Shown piece by piece: positions 1 to 10,321 of a stretch of 64,000 nt of DNA. This DNA is from Streptomyces geranii (GTDB lineage Bacteria > Actinomycetota > Actinomycetes > Streptomycetales > Streptomycetaceae): assembly GCF_002954775.1 (NCBI RefSeq), contig NZ_PJME01000011.1, positions 124,001 through 188,000 on the forward strand. Direction: 5' to 3'. Positions within the stretch are counted from its first letter, which is position 1; each line of letters starts with the position of its first letter. A model generated the notes under the pieces. The model did not search any database and had not been told where the DNA came from. It worked only from the letters and a program-made list of their open reading frames with translations. A program made the translations under genes and the position numbers.

Positions 1-3000
1 CCCCGAGGAGCCCGCCCAGCGGATACCCCTCCTCGAAGTCGCTGACCACCGCCACGATCGTCCGGCTCGGAACCGTCACCAGCGAACGGGCGTGCGCGAG
101 CCCGGCCGCGATGTGCGTACCGCCGCCGACCTGGACCTCCAGGAGCAGCGACAGCGGATCGTCCACCTTGTCGGTCAGGTCGATCACGCTGGTCGAGAAG
201 GCGAGGAAGTGGGTGGAGAGCGTGGGCACCCCGCCCAGGACCGCCGCCGTGAGCGCGGACCAGATGACGGACGCCTCCATCGACCCGGACACGTCCACCA
301 CGAGGATCAGCCGCCAGTCCGCCTCCCGCCGCGAACGCGTGCTGAACACCGGCCGCTCGGGCACGACGACGGTACGTCCGTCGTCCAGGCGCCGCGTGTG
401 TACGAGGTTGGCCCGCAGCGTGCGGGGCAGGTCGAGCCGTCCGCCGGGGCGCCGGGTCGGACGCGGGGTGGCCAGCCCGGTCAGCGCGGGACGCAACCGG
501 GTGGCCAGCTCCTTGGCCAACTCGTCCACCAGCCGCCGTACGAGCGGACGCAGCCGGGCCAGCTGCCGCTCCGGCATGCCCCCGGCGAGGGAGAGCACGG
601 ACGTCAGCAGCTCGACCGACGGGCGTACGGCGGCGGGGTCCAGCTCCGCGAGGACGTCGGTACGGCCGTGCTCGGCGGCCCGCGCCAGCACCTCCTCGCG
701 GACCTCCGCACCGAACAGGGCGTCGAGTTCCGCGCCCCACTCCCGGGCGGAGGGAAAGGAAGCCTCCTGTCCACCTCCACCGCCACTGCCACTGCCGCCA
801 CCGTCGCGGCCGAGGTCGACGGAGCCCTCGCCCCGGCCCGCGCCGTACAACTCGTCGAGGGCGTGGGCGTAGCGGCGGGCGAAGCCGGGAAGGCGGTCGG
901 TCTCCCGGCCGAGGAGGAGCCGCCAGCGGTCGGCGGGTGCGAGGCGCGCTGCGGGCACCGCGTCCCGCACCACCGAACTGGCCCCACCGGGCGCCACACC
1001 GGCACCGGCTACCGCCCCAGCCCCAAGGGCCACCACGGCACTGGCCACTGCCACTTCCGCTCCCACTACCGCTGCCTCCGGCTCCGGCTCCGGCTCCGGC
1101 TCCGCCACGGAAGCGGCGGCCCCGGTGAGGGCCTCCGGCACCGGGAGCCGCAGGGCGTTGAGCGCCGCGAGGCCCGCCGCGTCCGCCTCCGTCCACAGGG
1201 CGAGGAGTTCGGGCGGGGCGTCGAGGGTGAGGTCGAGTCGGTCGCCGAGGCGTTCGGTGACCGTGTCGAGGAGTCGGCCTCGTCCGGCCGGGGTGAGGGT
1301 GTCGAAACCGCCGCGGAGGGCGGGCAGCCGGTCCAGGAAGTCCCGGTCGGCGAGCGCCTCGATCCGGTCGAGGAGGGGGTCCAGTGCGGCCGGCGCGGAC
1401 TGCAGGAGCGGTGCCGCCGCGCCGAGGAGCCCGACGAGCAGCCGGGTCAGCCGACGGCGCCCGTCCGGGTCGGTGGCGAGGTCGATCCAGCCGGCGGCCC
1501 GGGTCCCGAGGGTGTCGGTGTCGTCGAGGTCGAGCAGGACCCGGGCGGCGAGGGCGGCGCCCTGGACGAGCGGGGAGCCGGTGCGGGCGAGGGTGCCGAG
1601 GGCATCGTCCATGCGCAGACCGAGGCGGTGTTCACCGGCCCGGGCGGCGAGGGCGATCAGTGCGGCGGCGTCCTCGGCCTTGTCGCTGCCCGCGAGGCCG
1701 GGCAGGGCGCGGACGGCCGCTTCGAGCAGGGTGTCGCCCAGCTCGGTGGCCTGTTCGCGGCCCCCGGCGGTGGTGCCGGGCAGGTGTCCGAGCCGCAGCG
1801 CCTCCAACAGGTCCAGGGCGTCGAGGAGTTCGGGGAGCGTGGCGGCCGAGGGCAGCAGTACGGCGGCGTCGGCGAGGTACTCGGCGACCAGTGCGGGCAG
1901 GTCGCAGCGGGCGGCGGCCCTGAGTCCGTCGATGACCTGGGCGCAGGTGGCGGCGTCCTCGTGCCGGTGGGCCGCGCGGAGGGTCCCCTCGGCGGCGAGG
2001 GCGACGGTGACCCCGCGAACCCCGGCGAGGTCGAGCCGTACGGGAACCGCCGGGGTCCACGCCAGCTTCCACCGGGTGGTGAGCGCGGCCCCGTCGCCCG
2101 TACCGGCGACCTCGACGGCCTCGCCGTAGCCCACCTGGCACACCGCGAGGCGCTGCAGCAGCACTTCGCGGCGCCGGTCGAGCTTGGACCGGTGCGGGTC
2201 GAGCCGGACCTCACGCGGCCCGGGGTCTCCAGGCCCCGGCAGCCGCAGCGCGTCCAGCTCGGCCTCGACAGCGGGCCCGAGCCCGGAACGCGGCGTGCCC
2301 GGGGCGACCCGCCCCCAGCCGCTGCCGACCAGCACCCCTTCCACGGCCCGGGCAAGCGCCCGCCCCCGCCCCAGCGGCTCCCCCTGCCCCAGGACAGTGG
2401 TCAACGCCTCGATCAGCTCACCCCGCCCGGGAGCGGGCAGCCCCCGCAACCGGGCCAGATCACCGGCCAGCCGCAAGGCTTCAGCGGCCTCGCCGGTCCC
2501 GGCGGTGTGCCCGGCCACCCGAAGCCGCCGACAGACATCGGTGACTGCGCGGGCGGCGGCGTCCACCACCCGCCCGGCATCCCCCGCAGCCAGGAACACG
2601 GCCTGCTGCCACTGGGGATCACGAATCCCGGCGGGATACCCGGACCGCGAGTCCAGCAGATCAAAGGCATAGGGCACGAAGGAGGTGACGACACCAGAGC
2701 CGCCGTCGGCAGACCCCCCGGCCCCCACACCACCACTCGGCCCACCGACACCCGGCGCCCCGAAGCGAGCACCCTCCGGCCCGTACGGCACGAGGCCCCC
2801 GACACCGGCCGAGGCACCGTCGCCTGGGGACACACCATCCCCGCCACCGCCCACCCCGAAGGAGCCAGAGCCCGGCAACTCCCCCGAACCGCCAGCCGAA
2901 TCACCACCGGCCAGGGACGCCCCCTCGCCACCACCGGCCACCCCGAAGGCGCCGGAACCCGGCGACTCCCTCGTGCCCGGCACAACCAACCCACCACCCG

Positions 3001-3904
3001 ACGACGCGCCACCAGCCGGGGACGCACTCTCGCCGCCCCCCGCCACCCCGAAGCCACCGGAGCCCGGCACCTCCCCCACGCCCGACACCACCAACGCACC
3101 ACCGGACGACGCACCACCGGCCAGGGACGCCCCCTCACCGAAGCCCGCCCCCGCCCCTACCCCCACCAACGCGGGCGCGTGAAACGCCCCAACCACCGCC
3201 GCCACGCGTCGCCCACTCATCGCGGCGGACGTCAGGACGCGCCGCATGTGGGCCTCCCGGGCGAGGTCCGTCTCCGCCACGCCGCCGGAGGCACCCGCGT
3301 CCTGGCGCAGGGCCCAGCCCACGCCGAGGGCCGCGCGGCGGATCGCCTCCGGGGTGGAACCGGGGGCGTGGACCTCGACCGCGCGGTCCCACAGGTCGTC
3401 GCCGTCGCGGCCGGTACCGGCGGCGGCGAGGGCGTCGGCGAAGGCGGTCAGCGGGGCGCCGGCCTGGCCGGAGTCACCCGCGCCCCAGCCGGGGTCTGCC
3501 AACGGCAGGTCGCAGCACAGGACTTCGACCCCGTGGTCGCGGGCCCAGCGGACTGCGGCCAGCTCGGGCGAGAAGTCCGCGAACGGGTAGAACCCGAGCC
3601 GCCCGTCCACCCGCGCCCCGGCGAGCGCGACGGGCGCGACCGTGCCGGGGGCGGCGAGGTGGACGAGCCAGGGCTGGAAGTCGGCGGGCAGCTCCACGCA
3701 GACGACCTCGGCACCGAAGGCGTCCAGCAGTGCCGGTACGGCGGCGGCCAGCGCGGGGCTGTGATGACGTACCCCGAGCAGGAACGGCCGTACGGAGTCC
3801 GTGAGAGCGGCGACGGCGGCCCGGGGTTCCTCCCGGGTGCCGTACAAGGCGGCGACAGCGGCCCGGGGTTCATCCCCGGCGCCGTACAGGGTGTCGGTGC
3901 TCAC
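1..3904 (-). CDS. DUF5682-VWA fusion protein (3' end outside window)
   Basis: One frame stays open from a GTG at 3904 to the window edge, more than 1300 codons. The GTG overlaps the TGA of the MoxR gene (GTGA), so the two are translationally coupled. Residues 1-240 look like the start of a DUF5682 (YehM-like) protein. About residues 245-370 form a Gly/Ser/Ala-rich repeat region, followed by a helical segment. A Pro-Glu linker near residue 930 leads to a C-terminal von Willebrand A domain whose MIDAS motif (DVSGS) lies near residue 1200 (about position 290). VWA proteins paired with MoxR ATPases usually act as metal-dependent adaptors for chaperone-like remodelling. In E. coli the matching YehM and YehP are separate proteins, so this is a fusion by comparison. 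The substrate is unknown. The fusion reading is secure because no stop occurs; the DUF5682 name comes from family resemblance and gene order. Confidence 0.8.
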   Translation of the reverse strand, partial: MSTDTLYGAGDEPRAAVAALYGTREEPRAAVAALTDSVRPFLLGVRHHSPALAAAVPALLDAFGAEVVCVELPADFQPWLVHLAAPGTVAPVALAGARVDGRLGFYPFADFSPELAAVRWARDHGVEVLCCDLPLADPGWGAGDSGQAGAPLTAFADALAAAGTGRDGDDLWDRAVEVHAPGSTPEAIRRAALGVGWALRQDAGASGGVAETDLAREAHMRRVLTSAAMSGRRVAAVVGAFHAPALVGVGAGAGFGEGASLAGGASSGGALVVSGVGEVPGSGGFGVAGGGESASPAGGASSGGGLVVPGTRESPGSGAFGVAGGGEGASLAGGDSAGGSGELPGSGSFGVGGGGDGVSPGDGASAGVGGLVPYGPEGARFGAPGVGGPSGGVGAGGSADGGSGVVTSFVPYAFDLLDSRSGYPAGIRDPQWQQAVFLAAGDAGRVVDAAARAVTDVCRRLRVAGHTAGTGEAAEALRLAGDLARLRGLPAPGRGELIEALTTVLGQGEPLGRGRALARAVEGVLVGSGWGRVAPGTPRSGLGPAVEAELDALRLPGPGDPGPREVRLDPHRSKLDRRREVLLQRLAVCQVGYGEAVEVAGTGDGAALTTRWKLAWTPAVPVRLDLAGVRGVTVALAAEGTLRAAHRHEDAATCAQVIDGLRAAARCDLPALVAEYLADAAVLLPSAATLPELLDALDLLEALRLGHLPGTTAGGREQATELGDTLLEAAVRALPGLAGSDKAEDAAALIALAARAGEHRLGLRMDDALGTLARTGSPLVQGAALAARVLLDLDDTDTLGTRAAGWIDLATDPDGRRRLTRLLVGLLGAAAPLLQSAPAALDPLLDRIEALADRDFLDRLPALRGGFDTLTPAGRGRLLDTVTERLGDRLDLTLDAPPELLALWTEADAAGLAALNALRLPVPEALTGAAASVAEPEPEPEPEAAVVGAEVAVASAVVALGAGAVAGAGVAPGGASSVVRDAVPAARLAPADRWRLLLGRETDRLPGFARRYAHALDELYGAGRGEGSVDLGRDGGGSGSGGGGGQEASFPSAREWGAELDALFGAEVREEVLARAAEHGRTDVLAELDPAAVRPSVELLTSVLSLAGGMPERQLARLRPLVRRLVDELAKELATRLRPALTGLATPRPTRRPGGRLDLPRTLRANLVHTRRLDDGRTVVVPERPVFSTRSRREADWRLILVVDVSGSMEASVIWSALTAAVLGGVPTLSTHFLAFSTSVIDLTDKVDDPLSLLLEVQVGGGTHIAAGLAHARSLVTVPSRTIVAVVSDFEEGYPLGGLLG

Positions 3905-5094
3905 CGGAGGTTCTCCCTCAGGTCCCACAGGCGGCGCCACATCGCGGAGCCGTCCTCGGCGCGGCGGCGGACCGGGCCGTCCCAGTAGCCGAGGAGACGG
4001 GCGTGGTCGGCGGGGTCGTCCTTGCGGACCACGCCGAGCAGATGGCCGGGCACGAGGTCGAGGGTGTCCCCGGCCGGGAGGTACGCCGTGGCGACCCCGA
4101 GGGAGGTCGCGACCTGGACGGCCTCGGCGGTGGACATCACCGTGCCGGGCCGGTCCACGTCCCAGCCCTCGGCCGAACGCCCGGTGCGCAGATCGCGGAA
4201 GACGGTGACCAGGACGTCGAGGACCGCGTCGTCCACCCCGAAGGCCGCGCCCGCCCGCTGCACGGCGGCGGTGGCCTGCCCCCGCACGAGCGCCGTCTCG
4301 GCGTCGGCGTCGGCGATCGGCTGCACCGTCTCGAAGTTGAAGCGCCGCTTGAGCGCGGCCGACATCTCGGAGACCCCCCGGTCCCGGAGGTTGGCGGTGG
4401 CGACGACGGTGAACCCCTGCGCCGCCGCGACCTGCCCCTCGTCCGTCCCGGACAGCTCGGGCACGCTCACCCGCCGGTCGGACAGGATCGACACCAGCGC
4501 GTCCTGCACCTCGGGCAGACAGCGGGTGATCTCCTCGACCCGGGCCACCCGCCCCGTACGCATCGCGCTGAGCACCGGCGAGTCGACCAGCGCCTCCCTG
4601 GTCGGGCCCTGGGCGAGCAGCAGGGCGTAGTTCCAGCCGTAGCGGAAGGCGTCCTCGGTGGTGCCCGCCGTGCCCTGCACGGTGAGCGCGCTGGTGCCGG
4701 ACACTGCGGCCGACAGCAGCTCGGACAGCATCGACTTGGCTGTACCGGGCTCCCCGACCAGCAGCAGCCCGCGCTCACCGGCGAGGGTCACCACGCAACG
4801 CTCCACCAGAGCGCGCTCCCCCACGAACTTGGGCGCTATGACGAGGCGTTCGGGCAGGTTCGCGGGCGGCTCGGACAGCTTCAGCGGCTCCCCGCCGCTG
4901 CCGCACACGAAGGTGACGACGGCACGCGGGGTCAGCGCCCAGCCGGGCGGGCGCGGCCCGTCGTCGTGGGCGGCGAGGAAGGCGAGTTCGGCGGCGTACC
5001 GCTCCTCGGCCGGCAGCACCTGCCGGGCCGGGACGACGGTCGCCGTGGATGTGGCTGTCGCTGTGGTCGTGATCGTGGTTGTGGTCGTGCTCAT
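3901..5094 (-). CDS. MoxR-family AAA+ ATPase
   Basis: This 397-aa protein has a Walker A motif GEPGTAKS (residues 114-121), a Walker B-like segment VARVEEI (about 182-188) and a sensor-1 stretch ATAN (231-234). These are the hallmarks of MoxR ATPases. The first 20 residues are a Thr/Ala-rich tail encoded by a simple repeat. MoxR proteins are cytosolic AAA+ machines that, with VWA partners, mature or activate other proteins. Here the next gene encodes a VWA protein and starts inside this gene's stop codon, and the upstream genes encode the 1707-aa and DUF4132 proteins. That order matches the E. coli yeh locus (DUF4132, MoxR, DUF5682, VWA). The precise substrate cannot be read from the sequence. 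Confidence 0.9.
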   Translation of the reverse strand: MSTTTTTITTTATATSTATVVPARQVLPAEERYAAELAFLAAHDDGPRPPGWALTPRAVVTFVCGSGGEPLKLSEPPANLPERLVIAPKFVGERALVERCVVTLAGERGLLLVGEPGTAKSMLSELLSAAVSGTSALTVQGTAGTTEDAFRYGWNYALLLAQGPTREALVDSPVLSAMRTGRVARVEEITRCLPEVQDALVSILSDRRVSVPELSGTDEGQVAAAQGFTVVATANLRDRGVSEMSAALKRRFNFETVQPIADADAETALVRGQATAAVQRAGAAFGVDDAVLDVLVTVFRDLRTGRSAEGWDVDRPGTVMSTAEAVQVATSLGVATAYLPAGDTLDLVPGHLLGVVRKDDPADHARLLGYWDGPVRRRAEDGSAMWRRLWDLRENLR

Positions 5095-5197
5095 GGGTGT
5101 CCTCGGTGGTTCGGTACGGGGAAGGCGGCGCGCGTCTTCTCGATCGGCGGCGTACGCCTGGTCAGCCGGGTCGGCCGGGTAAGCCGTGTCGGCCGGG

Positions 5198-8100
5198 TCA
5201 GCGGCGTCGGCCGCGCTTGGGCCTGGTCAGCTCCTCGAAGCGCGGGGTGTCGCCCTCCTGTATCCGCTGCCAGGCCCTGCGGTACAGGTCGGCGGCGGGT
5301 TCGGTCGGCACGAGCACGCCCAGCGGGGCGTCCTGCCCCTGGACGAGGTCGCCGTACAGCGGCACCTTCCACTGCTCCATCGGCACCCGCGGGGACTTGA
5401 GGGCCACCCAGCCGCCCGGCAGGAACAGGGAGCGTCCGGCCCGGGCCCGGCTGGCCTCCACGACCAGGTCGGTGGCGGCCAGTTCGGCACGGGCCGCCTT
5501 CAGCCGCGCGGGCCGCCAGCCCGTCCACCGGGCCGTGTCCCGGTCGGTGGGCGCGGGCATCGCGAGCAGCATCAGATAGAGCGCGGCGGCATCCTCACCG
5601 ATACCGGCCCCCGCAGCCCCCGCAGTCCCCGAACCGCCCACCCTGGAAGCCCCGGAAGCCCTGGAAGCCCCGGAAGCCCCGGAAGTCCCGGCATCTCCGA
5701 ATGCCCCGAACTCGCCGTACGTCTTGGCGACTTCGGCCACCAGCTCCGGTACGGACCGGGTGGGGTCCTGCGGATACCAGGTGCCGTCCGCGCCGCGCCC
5801 GCCCGCCACCGGCTCGCCCGGGTCGGCGAGGAAGGCCGCGAAGCGCGGATCACGCGCGAGGCGCAGCGCCACCTCGGCCGGAAACGCGGCGCCGTCGCCA
5901 CCGCCGTCGACACGCAGCGCGGGCAGATAAGGGTCCTGCCCGGCCTCGTCGAGCAGCTCCACGCGCAGGGCGGGGGCGGGCTGGTCGTCGTGGGTGGCCA
6001 TGACGATCGCGCCGTACCGCTCGAAGCCGGTCCCGACCTCGGTGGGAGCGCCGGCCACCTTGCGGAAGGCGGTCAGGCCGACGTACCGGTCGAGGTCGAG
6101 CAGGAGCCCGGGGTGGGCCAGCCGTTCCCGGACCGCGTCGAGGGCGGCGGGCAGGCCCGCGCGGACCGGGTCGCCTGCGGGCAGCCGGTGCGCGAGCCAG
6201 GCGGCCAGGGCGACCGCGCCGATCAGCGTGTCCGCGGTGAACCCCGTGGCGTTCTCGTCGACCGGGCGGACCCGGTCACCGTTGACCGCCCACTTCAGGT
6301 CCTGGCGGAGGCGGGGCTCGGCCGCCGGGTCCAGCAGTGCGGCCAGTGCCTGGTCCACCTCCCAGGGCGTCGGCCTCACCGCGCGGCGGGCCTCACCGAG
6401 GAGTGCCTCGGGCAGGGGCGTGCGCCGGCCGACCTTGCTGTTCCAGACCTCCGCCGCTGCGGCCACGTCGGGGCCGTCCGTCCACAGCCGGGCCGGGTCC
6501 CGGGGCAGCAGGGCGGCTACGACGGCCTGCCTGGTCCCGACGGCGAGTTCCCGGAGTTCGTCCTTGGCCGTGGCGGCGTCGGACACCCGCACCCCGAGCA
6601 GGGTCCGCGCCTCGGTGCTCAGGAACGACCGCTCGTACGAGTCCACCCGGGGCATACCCGCCACGACCAGCCGGGCGACGGTCGTGGTGACCCCGGTGAG
6701 CCGGGCGAACTCCTCGGCCGCCTCCGGGAACCAGGGGGCGGGCCCCTGTTCCGCCAGTTCGGCCAGGAACCCCTGCACCCACCCGGCGTCCCGGTCCTCA
6801 CCGACCGGGAACAGGTGCTCGACGGTGTAGGGCGCGGGGACCTCGAAGCGGCCCGCCGGGTCGTGCAGGAGCCCCATGAAGGCGCACTCGGTGCCAGCGT
6901 CGAGCGAGCGGTTGAGTACCGCGGTGACCGCGAGGACGGCGCCGCCGTCCAGGGGCAGCACCCCGGTCCAGTCGCCCTCGCGCCACTCGCCGTCCGGGCC
7001 GATCAGGTGCTGGTTCCCGACATGGACGATCACCTGACGCCAGGGGGAGGGCTCGGCGGCCGAGACCAGCCCCAGCCCGTCCAGTTCCCGCAGCAGCGCC
7101 ACGAGCACCTCACGGTGCTCCGGTTCGGTGGTCGGCGCGGCGGTCCGGAACGCGGTCGTCGCACAGGTCAGGGCGTACGGAACCGAGTCCTGCGACCCGG
7201 CCTCCGGCAACGCGGGCCCATCGAGATGCAGCCGCACGACGGCCTGCTCCGGCACAACCCCGTGCCCATCGGCCACCGACACAGCCCCGTGCGCCCCGGA
7301 CACCGGCACGTCACCCTGGACCCCGCCCACGGGCACAGCCCCAGGAACCGCACCCGCCACCGCCCGCCCAATGGTCCGCAGCCTGCGGAAGGCGTCGTCC
7401 CGGTTCGCGGAGTGGTAGTACCAGTTGTCGTTGTCCAGGCCCCGCAGCGCTTCGCGCAGCGCCCCGTCCGTCGGTCCCGCCGGCAGCTCGTCCTCGCGGT
7501 CCCCGGCGAGCACCCGGTCGAGCCGGGCGATCACCCCGTCGAGCACCGCCTGCTGCTCGGCGGCGTACCGCAGCACCCCGGCGATGCCCTTGACGAGCGC
7601 GTCATGGGTGACCTGCGGCAGCACCTCCCGTACGACGGCCGTGAGGTCCGGGTCGGTCGCGGCCCGGGCCGCGACGAGCAGTGCCCGCGCGGTGTCGTGG
7701 TCGATGGCGCGCAGGGCGGCCGAGCCCTGGGGGTCGCGGGGGGTCAGGCAGTGCCAGTAGGGCGGCGGCGGGAGGATGGGGGTGCCCTCGCCGAACGGGC
7801 TCGGGGCGCCGTCCACGCGCGCGGTGGCCGTGACGGCGCCGTCCGCGTCGACGAGCTGGATCTGCCAGCCGTCCCGGACGGCGGCCACGAGCCGGTCGGC
7901 GCCCGGGAACAGCACCGCGGCGTACGGGGTCCCGGTGCCCTTCGGCACGGTGACCCGGCGTCCGGCCAGGTCCTCGCCGCGCAGGGAGCCGTCGGGCAGC
8001 TGGACCACCCGCCAGCCGAGCAGCCCGTCGACGGGCGCCCCGGCGGGGGTGGCGTCGGCCGAGGGGGCGGGCAGCAGCCGGCCGTACCCGGGCCAGTGCC

Positions 8101-10321
8101 CACTGCCCTCGGGGGCGTCGAGCAGGGCGTCGGTGAGGAAAGCGGGCATGCTCTGCCTGCCGGACTCCCCGGTGGCCGGGTCGTGCTCGTGCCAGCCGCC
8201 CTCGGTCGGCCACCAGGCCCAGTACGAGGTGCCGTCGCCGATCAGCCGCCCCTCCGGGGGGACGGTGGTGTCGCCGCGGTGGACGACGCCGCCGCCGGTG
8301 GCCCGCCCGCCGCCGGGCAGGGGCAGGCTGGGCGCGAGGGTGTCGTCGCGCAGCCAGTCCATCTCGGCGCCCCGGCTGTGGGAGCCCTCCAGCGACAGGA
8401 TGCGGTCGGCCTGGTGGTGCCAGTAGCCGCGCGCTCCTTGGCCGTGGTCCCGCCAGTGGACGAGCAGTTCGCCGTCCACGAAGTGGAAGCTGGGGCGGCT
8501 GTACCCGGCCAGGTCGGCCGGCACCCGCAGATCGTGGGTGAGCACGGTGCCCTCGGCGCCGATCACCCGGACCTGTGTGCGCCCCGCGGTGACGAGGTGC
8601 GGCCAGGCCTCCGCGACGAACAGCCGCTCGACCTTCTCGCCGCGTACGAGTTCGGTGGCCGCCTCGTCCCAGGCGGGCCAGCCCAGTTCGTCGAAGACGC
8701 CGGACCTGAGAGTGCGGGCCAGCAGCGGGGCGAGGTCGGTCCCGGCCGCCGCGCGCATCTCGTCCTCGGCGAGGTCGAGCGCGTCCCCGGGGAGCCACTT
8801 CAGCCGCGTCAGCGCCTCGGGGAGGTCGGGCAGCCCGGTGGCGGTGGACCGGCGGGCGACCTCACCCACCCAGTCGGCCAGCATCAGCCGGCCGCCGGGC
8901 GAGCCGGCGAGGACCCGGATCGCGTGCAGGTCGTCCTCGTCGCCGCCGCCGAAGGAGTCGGCGCCCTGGTGGAAGGCGGCCCGGAAGCGTTCGTCGGCCG
9001 CGACGGCGAGCAGGTCGCGCAGGTCGTCGCTCTCGTCGCCGCGCGCCCAGTCGTCCAGGAAGAGCCGCTCGGGGACGGCGACGGGCACACCCAGGGTGAG
9101 CAGCAGGTCGATCAGGTCCAGATCGCGGCCCGCCTCCAACTCCCGCCCGGAGTCGACGAGTTCGGTCCGCAGCCGGTCGTGGACGCCCTCCACGAGCCGG
9201 TACAGGGCGGGCTGTTGCGTGGCCCGCCCCCATCCCTGGGCCCGCGCGCGCAGGCCCAGGAAGCGGACGAACCAGCCCGCGACCCCGTCCTGGGACCGCT
9301 CCTCCTCGGGCGGCGAGTCGTCCCGGAGCCCCACGAGGGCCCCGGACTCCGCCAGCAGGTCCAGCCACAGCGCCGGCATGTCGGAGTCGCTCGACACGGG
9401 CATCGTGTTCAGCAGCGTGCCGCGCACCTCGGGCCGGCGCCGGGCCAGCTCGACGATCGCCGCGCGCTGCGCCTTCCACCAGCCCTCCGCCGCCCTCGCG
9501 GTGGCGGGCAGCCCGAGCAGTTCGGCGAGGAACGCCTCCTCGGCGGCGGCCCCGTCCGGCCCGGCCGCGCGGGCCAGCCTGCGGACGTCGGCCGCCAGCT
9601 GGGCGGACGGCACGAGCCCGCCCGTGGTGCGCCGCAGACACAGCCGGACGAAGCGCTCCAGCGCCTCGGCCGCGGGCACCCGGGCGGCCAGATCCCGCGC
9701 GTACGCCGACAGCGCCTTCACCGTCAGCGCCCCGGCCAGGGCGAACTCCAGGAAGACGGCGTCGAGCCGCTCCTCGTCCACCACCAGCCCGTACTCGTCC
9801 TCGGCCTGCCGCGCGCGGCTGAACATCTGGGCCGCGTACGTCGGGTTCTCCACCGACAGGAAGACCCGTCCCGCCTGTTCGTAGAACGTCGGCAGGAAGT
9901 GGGGGACGGCCGTGGCCAGCCGGTCGGCGATCTCCCGGAAGGCGTCCAGCGCGGTCTTCGCCCTGGTCTTGGCCTGGCGGGCGATCCGCTCCAGCTCCGG
10001 CACGACGTCCAGTGCGTGGTGGCCGTCCTCCGGGTGGTGCACCAGCACCCACTCCGGGAAGCCGAGCGACCGGCGCAGCCCGAGCCCGACCTCGGCCGGT
10101 TCGGCGGCCGTCTCCAGCCCCAGATACCCGGCGGCCAGGTCCTCCGCCACGCCCAGTTCCCCGGCGACCAGCCGCACGACCACCCGGTCGTCGAGCCCCG
10201 GATGCCGGTACGCGCGTGCCGTCAGCGGCACCGCCCGCTCCCCCGCGTCCTTCGTGCCGCGCGGCAGCACCCCACCGGCCGCCAGCAGTTCCTCGTACGA
10301 CACCTGCGTCCCCCCGCTCAT
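5198..10321 (-). CDS. Large conserved protein of unknown function (1707 aa)
   Basis: The start is the ATG at 10321, which overlaps the TGA of the DUF4132 gene (ATGA). An upstream extension to 10489 would run in a second frame inside that gene and is rejected. The protein is acidic and Ala/Leu/Arg-rich, with no signal peptide and no transmembrane segment that I can see. The N-terminal half looks alpha-helical. The middle part has Trp/Gly/Asp-rich strands like a repeat fold (for example HWRDHGQGARGYWHH). Near the C-terminus is a low-complexity Gly/Ala/Ser stretch encoded at about 5600-5700, then a last segment rich in TGWRPARLKAARAELAATD-type helices. I recognise no catalytic motif. Operon position between DUF4132 and MoxR suggests a scaffold or a client of the MoxR/VWA machine; this is inference. 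Confidence 0.85.
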   Translation of the reverse strand: MSGGTQVSYEELLAAGGVLPRGTKDAGERAVPLTARAYRHPGLDDRVVVRLVAGELGVAEDLAAGYLGLETAAEPAEVGLGLRRSLGFPEWVLVHHPEDGHHALDVVPELERIARQAKTRAKTALDAFREIADRLATAVPHFLPTFYEQAGRVFLSVENPTYAAQMFSRARQAEDEYGLVVDEERLDAVFLEFALAGALTVKALSAYARDLAARVPAAEALERFVRLCLRRTTGGLVPSAQLAADVRRLARAAGPDGAAAEEAFLAELLGLPATARAAEGWWKAQRAAIVELARRRPEVRGTLLNTMPVSSDSDMPALWLDLLAESGALVGLRDDSPPEEERSQDGVAGWFVRFLGLRARAQGWGRATQQPALYRLVEGVHDRLRTELVDSGRELEAGRDLDLIDLLLTLGVPVAVPERLFLDDWARGDESDDLRDLLAVAADERFRAAFHQGADSFGGGDEDDLHAIRVLAGSPGGRLMLADWVGEVARRSTATGLPDLPEALTRLKWLPGDALDLAEDEMRAAAGTDLAPLLARTLRSGVFDELGWPAWDEAATELVRGEKVERLFVAEAWPHLVTAGRTQVRVIGAEGTVLTHDLRVPADLAGYSRPSFHFVDGELLVHWRDHGQGARGYWHHQADRILSLEGSHSRGAEMDWLRDDTLAPSLPLPGGGRATGGGVVHRGDTTVPPEGRLIGDGTSYWAWWPTEGGWHEHDPATGESGRQSMPAFLTDALLDAPEGSGHWPGYGRLLPAPSADATPAGAPVDGLLGWRVVQLPDGSLRGEDLAGRRVTVPKGTGTPYAAVLFPGADRLVAAVRDGWQIQLVDADGAVTATARVDGAPSPFGEGTPILPPPPYWHCLTPRDPQGSAALRAIDHDTARALLVAARAATDPDLTAVVREVLPQVTHDALVKGIAGVLRYAAEQQAVLDGVIARLDRVLAGDREDELPAGPTDGALREALRGLDNDNWYYHSANRDDAFRRLRTIGRAVAGAVPGAVPVGGVQGDVPVSGAHGAVSVADGHGVVPEQAVVRLHLDGPALPEAGSQDSVPYALTCATTAFRTAAPTTEPEHREVLVALLRELDGLGLVSAAEPSPWRQVIVHVGNQHLIGPDGEWREGDWTGVLPLDGGAVLAVTAVLNRSLDAGTECAFMGLLHDPAGRFEVPAPYTVEHLFPVGEDRDAGWVQGFLAELAEQGPAPWFPEAAEEFARLTGVTTTVARLVVAGMPRVDSYERSFLSTEARTLLGVRVSDAATAKDELRELAVGTRQAVVAALLPRDPARLWTDGPDVAAAAEVWNSKVGRRTPLPEALLGEARRAVRPTPWEVDQALAALLDPAAEPRLRQDLKWAVNGDRVRPVDENATGFTADTLIGAVALAAWLAHRLPAGDPVRAGLPAALDAVRERLAHPGLLLDLDRYVGLTAFRKVAGAPTEVGTGFERYGAIVMATHDDQPAPALRVELLDEAGQDPYLPALRVDGGGDGAAFPAEVALRLARDPRFAAFLADPGEPVAGGRGADGTWYPQDPTRSVPELVAEVAKTYGEFGAFGDAGTSGASGASRASGASRVGGSGTAGAAGAGIGEDAAALYLMLLAMPAPTDRDTARWTGWRPARLKAARAELAATDLVVEASRARAGRSLFLPGGWVALKSPRVPMEQWKVPLYGDLVQGQDAPLGVLVPTEPAADLYRRAWQRIQEGDTPRFEELTRPKRGRRR

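Noticed and set aside
92..3988. Plus-strand open frame of 1298 codons
   Set aside because: It is the codon-aligned antisense of the DUF5682-VWA gene; its product is Gly/Arg/Gln-rich without domains.
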